NCBI GenBank assembly: GCA_038323655.1
Contig: JBBQHE010000001.1
Coordinates: 1 to 64,000 of the forward strand
Reading direction: 5' to 3'
Length of the DNA: 64,000 bases
Source: Humitalea sp038323655
Lineage (GTDB): Bacteria > Pseudomonadota > Alphaproteobacteria > Acetobacterales > Acetobacteraceae
Part shown: positions 17,016 to 25,189 of the stretch, in pieces
Layout: the number at the start of each line of letters is the position of its first letter
How positions within the stretch are numbered: the first letter of the stretch is position 1
The notes under the pieces: model-generated
Databases searched by the model: none
Told to the model about the DNA's origin: nothing
Seen by the model: only the letters and a program-made list of their open reading frames with translations
Translations under genes and position numbers: made by a program

Positions 17016-17774
17016 TCAGACCACCGCGGTCATGCCGCCGTCCACGAAGACCAGCGTGCCGTTCACGAAGTCCGACGCCGGGGCGGCCAGGAAGACGGTG
17101 GCACCGATCAGTTCCTCGACCCGGCCCCACCGCCCGGCCGGGGTGCGTTGGCAGAGCCAGGCTGTGAAGGCCGGGTCATCCACCAGCGGCTTGGTCAATT
17201 CGGTCGCGAAGTAGCCGGGTGCCAGCCCATTCACCTGCACGCCGTGCCTGGCCCATTCGGCACAGAGCGTGCGGGTCAGCATCTTCACCGCCCCCTTGCT
17301 GGCCGAATAGGCCGCGGTGCCGGGGCGCCCCAGTTCGGATTGCACTGAGCAGACATTGACGATCTTGCCCCGGCCACGCGCCACCATGCGTCGCCCGACG
17401 GCCTGGGCCATGAAGAACAACCCGTCGAGGTTGACGGCCATGACCTCGCGCCATGCGCCTTCGGGGAAGTCCGCCGCCGGGTGGCGGCGGGTGATGCCGG
17501 CGTTGTTGACCAGGATGTCGATCGGCCCGATCGCTTCCAATGCCGCCACGGCAGCCTCGGCACCCGCCTGGTCGGTGACGTCGAAGGCGGCGGTTTCCAC
17601 CGCAAGCCCGTCCAGGCCGGCGGCGGCCTCGGCCAGCTTGGCGGCATTGCGGCCGTTCAGGACCACCGTTGCGCCGGCTTCCGCGAGGCCGCGCGCGAGC
17701 GCCAGGCCGATACCCTGGCTGGAGCCGGTGACAAGCGCGCGCTTCCCGGTCAAATCGAACAGGGCCTGTTTCAT
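17016..17774 (-). CDS. SDR oxidoreductase, gluconate 5-dehydrogenase-like
   Basis: 252 aa from the ATG at 17774, preceded by GGGAGAGG. It is a classical short-chain dehydrogenase: cofactor motif TGSSQGIG at about residues 14-21, NNAG near 90, catalytic Ser in CSVQSELG, and YSASK with Tyr and Lys near residue 155. The overall sequence is closest in feel to IdnO/gluconate 5-dehydrogenases, which interconvert 5-ketogluconate and gluconate. It faces away from a 2-hydroxyacid dehydrogenase gene over only 56 bp, and an L-idonate-5-dehydrogenase-like gene follows that one, which supports a sugar-acid role. Confidence 0.85.
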   Translation of the reverse strand: MKQALFDLTGKRALVTGSSQGIGLALARGLAEAGATVVLNGRNAAKLAEAAAGLDGLAVETAAFDVTDQAGAEAAVAALEAIGPIDILVNNAGITRRHPAADFPEGAWREVMAVNLDGLFFMAQAVGRRMVARGRGKIVNVCSVQSELGRPGTAAYSASKGAVKMLTRTLCAEWARHGVQVNGLAPGYFATELTKPLVDDPAFTAWLCQRTPAGRWGRVEELIGATVFLAAPASDFVNGTLVFVDGGMTAVV

Positions 17775-17785
17775 CTGGAACCTCT

Positions 17786-17800
17786 CCCGCATGATGCGGG
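17786..17800. promoter_or_regulatory. Perfect palindrome in the divergent SDR / hydroxyacid dehydrogenase gap
   Basis: CCCGCAT-G-ATGCGGG is a 15-bp palindrome with 7-bp arms, in the 56-bp space between two divergent genes. On the minus strand it overlaps the binding site of the SDR gene (GGGAGAGG at about 17781-17788). It is a good candidate operator for joint control, or an RNA stem that could mask that site. Confidence 0.5.
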
Positions 17801-17830
17801 GCAAGGTGACGCGCCTGGGGGGGAATGCAA

Positions 17831-18775
17831 ATGACGGACAAGCCGGCGGTGCTGGTGATCGGGGCCTTGCCCGAACGGGACCTGCTGGCGATGGCCCGCC
17901 GCTTCACCGTGCTCGAATACTTCGCCGCCACCGACAAGGCGGCGTTCCTGGCCGAACACGGGCCTTCGGTGCGGCTGGTCTCGACCAAGGGCGAGACTGG
18001 GATCAATGCCGAACAGCTCGCGGCCCTTCCGAACCTTGGGATCGTGGCCTGCTATGCCGTCGGCGTGGACATGGTGGATCTTCCCGCGTGCCGGGCGCGT
18101 AAAATTCCGGTCACCAACACAGCCGGCGTGCTGACCGAGGAAGTGGCCGACCTGGCCCTGGCCCTGCTGCTGGCGGCCTTTCGCGCCATCCCGGCCGGGG
18201 ATGCCTGGGTGCGGGATGGGTCCTGGGCCGGCCGGGGCGGCATGGCGCTGCAGCGGCGCATGTACGCCAAGCGCCTGGGCATCGTCGGCCTCGGCGCCAT
18301 CGGCCGGGCCATCGCCAGGCGGGCCGAGGGATTCTCCATGCCCATCGCCTATTCCGGCCGCAGCCGGCAGGACCTGCCCTACGACTACTATCCCGACCCG
18401 CTTTCCATGGCGCCGCATGTCGATGCGCTGGTGGTGGCGGCGGCGGGCGGTGCGGCGACGCGCAACCTCGTCTCCTCTGCCGTCATCGCCGCCCTGCCGC
18501 CGGGGGCCGTGCTGGTGAATGTGGCGCGCGGCACGGTGGTCGAGGAAGCCGGGCTGGTCGCCGCACTGCGCTCCGGCCACCTGGGTGCGGCGGGGCTGGA
18601 TGTGTTTCTGAACGAGCCTGCCATCGACCCGGTGTTCGCGACCTTCCCGCATGTCGTGCTGTCGCCCCACGCGGCCTCGGCCACGATCGAGACGCGAGGC
18701 GCCATGGGCGACCTGATGCTGGCGAACATGGAAGCCTGGATCGACGGCCGCCCGCTGCTGACGCCCGTCGCATGA
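17831..18775 (+). CDS. D-isomer-specific 2-hydroxyacid dehydrogenase
   Basis: 314 aa from the ATG at 17831, which has GGGGGGAA at a good distance; an in-frame ATG at 17825 is the alternative. The NAD(P)-binding motif GLGAIGRAIARRA lies near residue 156, the substrate-site Arg is in NVARGTVVEEAGL, and the catalytic His in SPHAASAT near residue 280. This family reduces glyoxylate, hydroxypyruvate or 2-ketogluconate/2-ketogulonate. The downstream L-idonate dehydrogenase-like gene overlaps its stop by 4 nt (ATGA). With the divergent SDR this makes a ketogluconate reductase role attractive, but that is inference. Confidence 0.88.
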   Translation: MTDKPAVLVIGALPERDLLAMARRFTVLEYFAATDKAAFLAEHGPSVRLVSTKGETGINAEQLAALPNLGIVACYAVGVDMVDLPACRARKIPVTNTAGVLTEEVADLALALLLAAFRAIPAGDAWVRDGSWAGRGGMALQRRMYAKRLGIVGLGAIGRAIARRAEGFSMPIAYSGRSRQDLPYDYYPDPLSMAPHVDALVVAAAGGAATRNLVSSAVIAALPPGAVLVNVARGTVVEEAGLVAALRSGHLGAAGLDVFLNEPAIDPVFATFPHVVLSPHAASATIETRGAMGDLMLANMEAWIDGRPLLTPVA

Positions 18776-19806
18776 GCCGCGCGCTGGTCATCCACGCCGC
18801 CCACGACCTGCGGGTGGAGGAGGAGCAGGCCCCAGCCCCCGGCCCGGGCCAGGTGCTGGTGCGCATCGGCGCGGGCGGCATCTGCGGCTCCGACCTGCAT
18901 TACTTCCACGCCGGCGGCTTCGGCGCAGTGCGGCTGCGCCAGCCGATGGTGCTGGGGCATGAGGTCGCGGGCACCATCGCCGCCGTCGGGCCGGGCGTGG
19001 CACTGGCGGTCGGGACCAGCGTCGCGGTGAACCCCTCCCTGCCCTGCGGCACCTGCCGGAACTGCCTGGCGGGGGCACCGAACCATTGCACCGACATGCG
19101 CTTCTTCGGGAGTGCGATGCGCCTGCCGCACATCCACGGCGCCTTCCGCGAGGCGCTGGTCTGCGAGGCCCGGCAATGCGTGCCCCTGCCCGCCAATATG
19201 CCGCTGCGCCTGGCGGCCTTCGCCGAACCCCTTTCGGTCTGCCTGCATGCGGCGGGCCAGGCGGGATCTTTGCTGGGCCGGCGGGTGCTGGTGACCGGCG
19301 CCGGGCCGATCGGGGTGCTGGCGGGCGCCGTGGCCCGGCTGGGCGGTGCCGCCGAGGTTGTGGTGACCGACTTGGTCGCCGCCCCGCTGGCCATTGCCGC
19401 CCGCATGGGCGCGACGCGCACCATTGCCTTGCGCGACGAACCCGATGGGCTGGCGAGCGCTGCCGCCACCTTCGATGTGCTGTTCGAGGCTTCGGGAAGT
19501 GCCGCGGCGCTGGCTGGCGCGATCGAGGCTGCGCGGCCCGGGGCGACCATCGTGCAACTGGGCCTCGGCGCGGACGTCGCCCTGCCGTTGTCGCGGCTGG
19601 TTGCCAAGGAAATCACCCTGCGCGGCAGTTTCCGCTTCCATGCGGAATTCGCGACCGCGGTGGCGCTCCTGGCGCAGGGTGCGATCGACCCGATGCCGAT
19701 GCTGACCGCGGCCTTCCCGCTGGACCAGGCGGCGGAGGCCTTTGCGCTGGCTTCGGACCGCGGGCGGGCGATGAAGGTCCAGTTGGACTTCGCGGCCGGC
19801 GCCTAG
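18772..19806 (+). CDS. Zinc-dependent alcohol dehydrogenase, L-idonate 5-dehydrogenase-like
   Basis: 344 aa medium-chain dehydrogenase. The catalytic zinc site begins at GGICGSDLHYFHAGGFG (Cys near residue 38) with LGHEVAGT further on. The structural zinc lobe is CGTCRNCLAGAPNHC near residues 84-98. The Rossmann motif is VTGAGPIGVLAG near residue 176. The DLHYFHAGGFGAVRLRQPMVLGHE stretch is typical of L-idonate 5-dehydrogenase, which oxidises L-idonate to 5-ketogluconate. It is coupled to the upstream 2-hydroxyacid dehydrogenase. Its TAG stop shares a CTAG tetranucleotide with the stop of the converging hydrolase gene. Confidence 0.88.
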   Translation: MSRALVIHAAHDLRVEEEQAPAPGPGQVLVRIGAGGICGSDLHYFHAGGFGAVRLRQPMVLGHEVAGTIAAVGPGVALAVGTSVAVNPSLPCGTCRNCLAGAPNHCTDMRFFGSAMRLPHIHGAFREALVCEARQCVPLPANMPLRLAAFAEPLSVCLHAAGQAGSLLGRRVLVTGAGPIGVLAGAVARLGGAAEVVVTDLVAAPLAIAARMGATRTIALRDEPDGLASAAATFDVLFEASGSAAALAGAIEAARPGATIVQLGLGADVALPLSRLVAKEITLRGSFRFHAEFATAVALLAQGAIDPMPMLTAAFPLDQAAEAFALASDRGRAMKVQLDFAAGA

Positions 19807-20636
19807 CCCCGCGCAAGATGCCCGCGCAGCAGCGCCAGGCTCTGCGCCGGGGCTTCCAGTTCCGGCAAGTGCCCGACGCCGGCGGGGCTGACAAAGCGGG
19901 CGCCGGCGATGGCCGCGGCGACGGCGGCACCCACCTCGGGCGGATTCACCCGGTCCTCGGTGCCGGTCACGACCAGGGTGGGCGCGCGGATGGCGGGCGC
20001 GAAATCGGCGATGACATCCACGGCGTCGGTGCAGCGGGCGGCCGGCATCAGCCCGCGCACATCGGTGGCTGCGACCATGCCGCGGACCAACCCGCCCACG
20101 ACCTCGCCCGTCTGGGGCGCCACCAGCGCCTGCCAGCGGCGTTGTGCCAGCGCCACACCGCCTTCGGCGATGCTGGCCGCGCGCATGGCCAGCATCTTTT
20201 CGCGCGCCGCCGCGTCTTTCCAGCGCTGGCCGCGGCTGGTGCCGAACAACGACAGGCTGGCGACACGGCCAGGGTGCCACGCGGCGATGGCCTGGCCCAG
20301 CATCGAGCCGAAGGAAGAGCCGACGACATGTGCCGGTGCGGCGATGCCCAAGGCATCCAGCAGGCCGATGGCGGCATCGGCATAGGCTTCGGCGGTGGGT
20401 GCGTCTTCGCGGAAGGGGTCGCTCATCAGGTAGCCAGGCGCATTCCAGGCGATGACCCGCCCCGGCAGCGCATCGAGCACGAAGCGCCAGCCCATGCTGT
20501 TGGCGCCGATGCCGTGCAGCAGAAGGACCGGCGCCCCCTGCCCCGCCTCCATGAAGGACATCCGCCGTCCCGCGAACTGTACGAAGCGCAGGTCGGGCAG
20601 GCGCGCGATGGGTGTGCCGTCAGGATGCGTCATCAT
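19803..20636 (-). CDS. Alpha/beta hydrolase
   Basis: 277 aa from the ATG at 20636, with GGAAGG 8 bp upstream; a second ATG follows at once. Core features: LLLHGIGANSMGW (oxyanion region) near residue 45, nucleophile elbow GSSFGSM near residue 110, and the C-terminal GVGHLPELEAP with the catalytic His. It resembles the group containing C-C bond hydrolases, esterases and haloperoxidase-like enzymes, and I cannot assign a substrate. It is the last gene of the aroG-nadE-gltX-trmJ string; its start lies within the trmJ coding end. Confidence 0.82.
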   Translation of the reverse strand: MMTHPDGTPIARLPDLRFVQFAGRRMSFMEAGQGAPVLLLHGIGANSMGWRFVLDALPGRVIAWNAPGYLMSDPFREDAPTAEAYADAAIGLLDALGIAAPAHVVGSSFGSMLGQAIAAWHPGRVASLSLFGTSRGQRWKDAAAREKMLAMRAASIAEGGVALAQRRWQALVAPQTGEVVGGLVRGMVAATDVRGLMPAARCTDAVDVIADFAPAIRAPTLVVTGTEDRVNPPEVGAAVAAAIAGARFVSPAGVGHLPELEAPAQSLALLRGHLARG

Positions 20637-21426
20637 CGGGGATCCTTCCACGCCGCATGCGGCCCTTGGACAATTCGCTGACCACGCCGTGCAGGGTGCG
20701 CACCTCCTGCACCGTCACCTCGCCGCGCTGGAACCAGTGCGACAGGTTGCGGACCATGCCCGGCCGCTTGGCGGTGTTGTCGAGAAACCCCGAGGCATCG
20801 AGTTCGCTGACCAGCCGGCCCATCAGCCCGTCGATTTCGCCCTTGGTGGCGATGCTGGTCTCGTTCGTCATCAGGTATCGCTGTGGCGTGGTTTCCACCG
20901 CCGTCCACCATTCATAGGCCAGGATCATCACCGCCTGGGCCAGGTTCAGCGACATATGCGCGGGGTTCAGCGGATAGCGCACCAGCGTATCGGCACGCGC
21001 CATGTCGTCATTCTCCAACCCCGCGCGTTCGGGGCCAAACAGCACGGCGGCGCGCAGGGACCGGCCGTTGATGGCGCGCAGATCCTCGGCCGCCGCACGG
21101 GCGGTGCGGACGGGGATCACGATGTGCCGCGGCCGCGGGCAGGTGGCGAAGACGCGGTGGCAGTCGGCGACGGCGTCTGCGACGGTCGGGTGGATGGTGG
21201 CGTGATCCAGGATCTTGTCGGCGCCGCTCGCCGCCCGCCAGGCATAGGGCTGCGGCCAGCCGTCGCGGGGGGCCACGATGCGCATGTGGAACAGCCCGCC
21301 ATTGGCCATGGCGCGGGCCGCGGTGCCGATGTTTTCGCCCAGTTGCGGGCGGACCAGCACGATGATGGGGCTTTCGCCAGGCGGCGGGGCGAGGTCGGCG
21401 CCGCCTTCGTCGCGGCCGCCGGTCAA
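20620..21426 (-). CDS. trmJ: tRNA (cytidine/uridine-2'-O-)-methyltransferase TrmJ-like, SPOUT family
   Basis: 268 aa. TrmJ methylates the 2'-hydroxyl at position 32 of certain tRNAs. The N-terminus shows IIVLVRPQLGENIGTAARAMANGG, the hallmark of the family, and the SPOUT knot appears as AAVLFGPERAGLENDDMARAD near residue 130 followed by NPAHMSLNLAQAVMILAYE. Translation begins with TTG at 21426 overlapping the DUF305 stop (TTGA). A GTG inside VLVRP is possible but would cut into the motif. It sits among two aminoacyl-tRNA synthetase genes in one apparent operon, a natural setting for a tRNA-modifying enzyme. Confidence 0.9.
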   Translation of the reverse strand: MTGGRDEGGADLAPPPGESPIIVLVRPQLGENIGTAARAMANGGLFHMRIVAPRDGWPQPYAWRAASGADKILDHATIHPTVADAVADCHRVFATCPRPRHIVIPVRTARAAAEDLRAINGRSLRAAVLFGPERAGLENDDMARADTLVRYPLNPAHMSLNLAQAVMILAYEWWTAVETTPQRYLMTNETSIATKGEIDGLMGRLVSELDASGFLDNTAKRPGMVRNLSHWFQRGEVTVQEVRTLHGVVSELSKGRMRRGRIPDDDAS

Positions 21427-21770
21427 CGGGACAGGCGCGCCAGCATGGCTCGCATCTGCAGGATCTCGGCTTCCTGCGCGGTGATGATGGACTGTGCCAG
21501 CGCGCGGGTCTGCGCGTCGCGGCCATGCGTCAGTTCGATACGGGCCATGGCGATCGCGCCTTCATGATGCGCGATCATGCCGGCCAGGAAGTCGCGGTCG
21601 GCATGGCCCGTGAAAGGAATGCTCATGGCCCGGTGCATGCGGTCGTTGGCGGCGCGGAATTCGCGCGTGCTGGCGGCCTCGTTCGGTGCGGGTGGCGCGC
21701 CGTGGCCGGCGTGCTGGGCGACGGCCGGGGTGGCGAGGAGGAGGGCTGCGAGGATCAGGCGGTGCATCAT
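21423..21770 (-). CDS. DUF305 family exported protein
   Basis: 115 aa. Residues 1-18 form a signal peptide (MMHRLILAALLLATPAVAQ), then a His-rich start to the mature chain (HAGHG). The domain signature MIAHHEGAIAMARIEL lies around residues 65-80, with a downstream helix AQSIITAQEAEILQMRAML. DUF305 proteins are ferritin-like helical bundles, some of which bind copper or other metals in the periplasm. Its start overlaps the cysS stop (ATGA) and its stop overlaps the trmJ start, so it is embedded in a translation-related operon with no obvious metal genes nearby. Confidence 0.87.
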   Translation of the reverse strand: MMHRLILAALLLATPAVAQHAGHGAPPAPNEAASTREFRAANDRMHRAMSIPFTGHADRDFLAGMIAHHEGAIAMARIELTHGRDAQTRALAQSIITAQEAEILQMRAMLARLSR

Positions 21771-23185
21771 TGGCGTCTCCAGACGGTTCCCGTCGCACCA
21801 TCTTCCAACACCACGCCCTGTTCCAGCAGGGTCGCGCGGATGCGGTCGGCTTCCGCGAAATCACGCGCACGGCGGGCGGCGATGCGGGCGGCGATGGCGG
21901 CCTCGATGGCGGCGGGGTCCACCCCACCCTGGCGCCAGGATTGCGGATCGGATTGCGCGATGCCCAGCACGCCAGCGGCCTCGCGGAACGACGCCGCGGC
22001 GACACCACCCGCAGGCGGTGCATCGCGCCCCATCCGGGCCAGCACGACGGCAGGCGACCCGCCTGTCGTCACGGCGTTTTCCAACGTGCGCAGGTCCCGC
22101 AACCGCGCCAGGGCCAGCGGCGTGTTGAGATCATCGCACAGCGGCGCCAGGGCCCAATCCACCAGCCCGCGGTCGGCGCCGGCCTGCGGCGCACGGGCGA
22201 GCATGGCATAGTCATCCTCGCAATCCGCCCGGGCTTCATCCAACCCGGCTTGGGTAAAATCCATCGCGGCGCGGTAGTGCGTCTTCAGCACCAGCATCCG
22301 AAACGCCTCACCAACCCAGGCCCCGCGCGAAAATATGTCGCGCAGGGTCAGGAAGTTGCCGAGCGACTTCGACATCTTCTCCCCATCCACGCGCAGCATC
22401 CCGTTGTGCATCCACAGGTGCGCGAAGCGCGATCCGGGGAAGGCGCAGACCGATTGCGCCAGCTCGTTTTCATGATGCGGGAAGATCAGGTCATGCCCGC
22501 CGCCGTGGATGTCGAAATCCGTCCCTAGCTGCTCCCATGACATGGCCGAGCATTCGATATGCCAGCCCGGTCGCCCACGGCCCCAGGGGCTGTCCCAGCC
22601 AGGCGTGTCCGCATCCGACGGCTTCCACAGCACGAAGTCGCCCGGGTGTTTCTTGTAGGGCGCGACCTCGACCCGCGCACCGGCGATCAGGTCATCCGGG
22701 CTGCGGCCCGACAGCGCGCCATAGGCGGGGAAGGACGGCGTGTCGAACAGCACGTGGCCTTCGGCCGCATAGGCATGGCCATTGGCAATGAGTTTTTCGA
22801 TCAACGCGATCATGGGTGCGATGCTGCCGGTCGCGCGTGGTTCCGCATCGGGCGGCAGGGCGCCGATGGCGGCCATATCGGCGTGGAAATCGGCTGTGGT
22901 GCGGGCGGTGATCGCCCCAATCGGCTCGCCGCTGGCACGCGCGCGTTCGTTGATCTTGTCGTCCACGTCAGTGATGTTGCGGACATAGGTGACGCGCGGG
23001 AAAAAACGCCGAAGCAGACGCGCCAGCACGTCGAACACCACAACCGGCCGCGCATTGCCCAGATGTGCCAGGTCATAGACCGTGGGGCCGCAGACATAGA
23101 TCTTGACATGCCCAGGATCGATCGGCGTGAAGCGTTGCCGCGCCCGCGTGGCGCTGTCGTGGAAAAACAGTTCGGGTATCATCAT
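21767..23185 (-). CDS. cysS: Cysteinyl-tRNA synthetase
   Basis: 472 aa class I synthetase charging tRNA-Cys. The N-terminus (ELFFHDSATRARQRF, then KIYVCGPTVYDLAHLGNARPVVVFDVL) contains the zinc-ligand Cys and an HIGH-type motif HLGN. The zinc-site region WHIECSAMSW is near residue 210 and HGGGHDLIFPHHENE shortly after; the KMSKS loop is intact as GEKMSKSLGNF near residue 270. Two tandem ATGs start the gene, overlapping the gltX stop. The length is normal. Confidence 0.97.
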   Translation of the reverse strand: MMIPELFFHDSATRARQRFTPIDPGHVKIYVCGPTVYDLAHLGNARPVVVFDVLARLLRRFFPRVTYVRNITDVDDKINERARASGEPIGAITARTTADFHADMAAIGALPPDAEPRATGSIAPMIALIEKLIANGHAYAAEGHVLFDTPSFPAYGALSGRSPDDLIAGARVEVAPYKKHPGDFVLWKPSDADTPGWDSPWGRGRPGWHIECSAMSWEQLGTDFDIHGGGHDLIFPHHENELAQSVCAFPGSRFAHLWMHNGMLRVDGEKMSKSLGNFLTLRDIFSRGAWVGEAFRMLVLKTHYRAAMDFTQAGLDEARADCEDDYAMLARAPQAGADRGLVDWALAPLCDDLNTPLALARLRDLRTLENAVTTGGSPAVVLARMGRDAPPAGGVAAASFREAAGVLGIAQSDPQSWRQGGVDPAAIEAAIAARIAARRARDFAEADRIRATLLEQGVVLEDGATGTVWRRQ

Positions 23186-24522
23186 GCGGGTCCGATGGCG
23201 TCGGCCAGGCGCTGCGCGATGGTTGCGCGCGGCAGCAAGGGCAGGAAGGTTTTGAGGTCAGGCCCCTTGTCGGTGCCGGTCAGCGCCATGCGCAGCGGCA
23301 TGAACAGGCGTCGGCCCTTGGCGCCGGTGGCGGTCCCGATGGCCGCGGTCCAGGCAAACCAGGTATCGGGGCCAGGCTCGCCCTCGGGCAGCAACGGCAG
23401 GGCGGCGCGCAGCACCGCACGGTCGGCCTCGGGCAGGTCGGGCGTTTCGATGTCGCCGGTCACCACCTCCCACCAGTCCCGCGCCTCGGCCGGCAGGTCG
23501 AGGTTGCCGCGCACGGCGAGCCAGAAGGCTTCGGTCGCACCCTCCGGCAACCGCGCCTGCACGGCGTCGAAAGCCAGCGCATGCAGCATGCGCCGGTTCA
23601 GCACCAGCAACTGGTTCACATCGAAGCGCGCAGCCGAGGTGCCGAAGCGCGCGACGTCGAAGTCATCAACAAGATCCACCGGCATCGCGGCTACCGGATC
23701 GGCGCTGCTGCCCAGGGTCGCCAGCATCCCCGCCAGGGCCGCGGGCTCGATCCCATCCCTCCGCATCTGGCGCAGCGACAGCGACCCCAGGCGCTTGGAC
23801 AGTGGCCCGCCGTCGCTGTCGGTCAGCAGCGGCAGATGCGCAAACGAGATTTTCCGCGCATCGCCGCCCAGGGCTTCAAAGATATCCAGCTGCACGCCGG
23901 TATTGGTGACATGGTCCTCGCCACGGATGATGTGGGTAACAGCGGTTTCCAGATCATCGACGACCGAGGCGAAGGTATAGAGAAACGTCCCATCCGCCCG
24001 CACCAGCACCGGGTCGCTGATCGCCTGCAGCTTGACGTGCCGCGCGCCCAGCACCGCATCGTGCCAGGTGACGCTGCGGGGCGAGAGCTGGAAGCGCCAG
24101 TACGGCGTCTTGCCATTCTCGCGCGCCTTTTCGAGCTGCGCCGGGGTCATGCGCAGCGCCTCGCGGTCATAGACGGGGGCGCGGCCCTCGCGCTTGCGAC
24201 GTTCGCGCTTGGCGACGAGTTCTTCCTCGCTCTCGAAGCAGGGATAAAGCCGCTTGGCCGCGATCAGCCGCTGCATCGCCGCGGCATACCGCTCCAGCCG
24301 CGAGGACTGGGCAAACGTCTCGTCCCAGTCCAGCCCCAGCCAATGCAGGTCTTCTTCGATCGCCTTGGCGAATTCCGGCGTGCTGCGGCCCGTGTCGGTG
24401 TCATCCAGCCGCAGGACAAACGTGCCCTTGCGGCGGCGGGCAAAAAGCCAGTTGGCGAGCGCCACGCGGGCATTGCCGACATGCAGCAGCCCGGTGGGCG
24501 ATGGCGCGAAGCGGACCTTCAT
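23182..24522 (-). CDS. gltX: Glutamyl-tRNA synthetase
   Basis: 446 aa class I synthetase. The signature RFAPSPTGLLHVGNARVALANW gives the HIGH-type motif HVGN, and the KMSKS-type loop appears as GGPLSKRLGSLSL near residue 245. The substrate-binding LDDTDTGRSTPEF is near residue 41. The form lacks the zinc-knuckle cysteines and has GltX2-like features common in alphaproteobacteria, which often carry two copies. Which of Glu/Gln tRNAs it charges cannot be read here. Start and stop both overlap neighbouring genes by 4 nt. Confidence 0.96.
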   Translation of the reverse strand: MKVRFAPSPTGLLHVGNARVALANWLFARRRKGTFVLRLDDTDTGRSTPEFAKAIEEDLHWLGLDWDETFAQSSRLERYAAAMQRLIAAKRLYPCFESEEELVAKRERRKREGRAPVYDREALRMTPAQLEKARENGKTPYWRFQLSPRSVTWHDAVLGARHVKLQAISDPVLVRADGTFLYTFASVVDDLETAVTHIIRGEDHVTNTGVQLDIFEALGGDARKISFAHLPLLTDSDGGPLSKRLGSLSLRQMRRDGIEPAALAGMLATLGSSADPVAAMPVDLVDDFDVARFGTSAARFDVNQLLVLNRRMLHALAFDAVQARLPEGATEAFWLAVRGNLDLPAEARDWWEVVTGDIETPDLPEADRAVLRAALPLLPEGEPGPDTWFAWTAAIGTATGAKGRRLFMPLRMALTGTDKGPDLKTFLPLLPRATIAQRLADAIGPA

Positions 24523-24824
24523 GGGTTGGGGTCCAGCCGCGCGTAATCCGTTTCGGCCGGCGTGGTCGCGGGGGTGGCGATGCAGAAGGCGACCCAGGCC
24601 TCGTAGTCCAGGCCCGGCGTCAGGGCGTATTCGCCCCAGGCGGCATACATGTCGTGCAATTCCTGTGGTGTTGCGGCCTCGGCACGCAGGTCTTCGATCG
24701 CCGAACGGATGAAACGGCGGGCGTATTCAGAGGCTTTCTCGGCCGAGGTGAAGCCGGCGACGGTCCATTCCTCCTCCGGGTCGCCCTCATCGGCATGGTC
24801 GCCGCAGGTGACGCGATGGCTCAC
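24519..24824 (-). CDS. Small acidic protein of unknown function (paralogue A)
   Basis: 101 aa, strongly acidic N-terminus, no signal peptide or membrane segment. I do not recognise a named family. The central part, FTSAEKASEYARRFIRSAIEDLR, followed by an MYAAWGEYAL segment and ending in ARLDPNP, matches the next gene upstream position by position in outline, so the two are tandem paralogues. It starts with GTG inside the stop of that paralogue and ends inside the gltX start. Coupling to gltX and nadE suggests a housekeeping context; the role is unknown. Confidence 0.75.
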   Translation of the reverse strand: MSHRVTCGDHADEGDPEEEWTVAGFTSAEKASEYARRFIRSAIEDLRAEAATPQELHDMYAAWGEYALTPGLDYEAWVAFCIATPATTPAETDYARLDPNP

Positions 24825-25189
24825 GCCTCGTCATCCTCATCCGCGTCCTCGACCAGGCGACGGGGGTCGATGCTGCGCCAGTTGCGCTCCTCGGTGTCGG
24901 TCACCTTTTTGGCCGCAAAGTCGCGCACCTCGGCGCCCGAGGACCAGCCCGCCCCGCCCTCCGCGCCGATCACCTCGGCATCCTCACCGAAGGCGAACCA
25001 GGCGGCGAGCACGGCTTCCGCATCCATGCACCGCGTGCGGCAACGCTCGATCGAATCGCGCACGTAGCGCCGGGCAAAGGCATTGGCATGGGCCAGGGTT
25101 TCGAAGCCGCTCACGGTCTCGACCGGCTCCGCGCCATTACCGCCCGAAAGGTCCTTGATGGTGACGGAAAAATCGCCGGTCAGGATCAT
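24821..25189 (-). CDS. Small acidic protein of unknown function (paralogue B)
   Basis: 122 aa from the ATG at 25189, which overlaps the nadE stop (ATGA); the open frame extends to 25315 inside nadE but only as a shadow. After a short beta-like start (MILTGDFSVTIKDLS) comes FETLAHANAFARRYVRDSIERCR, then AAWFAFGEDAEV and a C-terminal NWRSIDPRRL, the same layout as paralogue A. The C-terminus is very acidic (EDADEDDEA). Cytosolic by appearance; function unknown. Confidence 0.75.
   Translation of the reverse strand: MILTGDFSVTIKDLSGGNGAEPVETVSGFETLAHANAFARRYVRDSIERCRTRCMDAEAVLAAWFAFGEDAEVIGAEGGAGWSSGAEVRDFAAKKVTDTEERNWRSIDPRRLVEDADEDDEA

Noticed and set aside
18388..20280. 630-residue minus-strand open frame across three genes
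   Set aside because: It spans the hydroxyacid dehydrogenase, the alcohol dehydrogenase and the hydrolase, each of which has intact motifs in its own frame.
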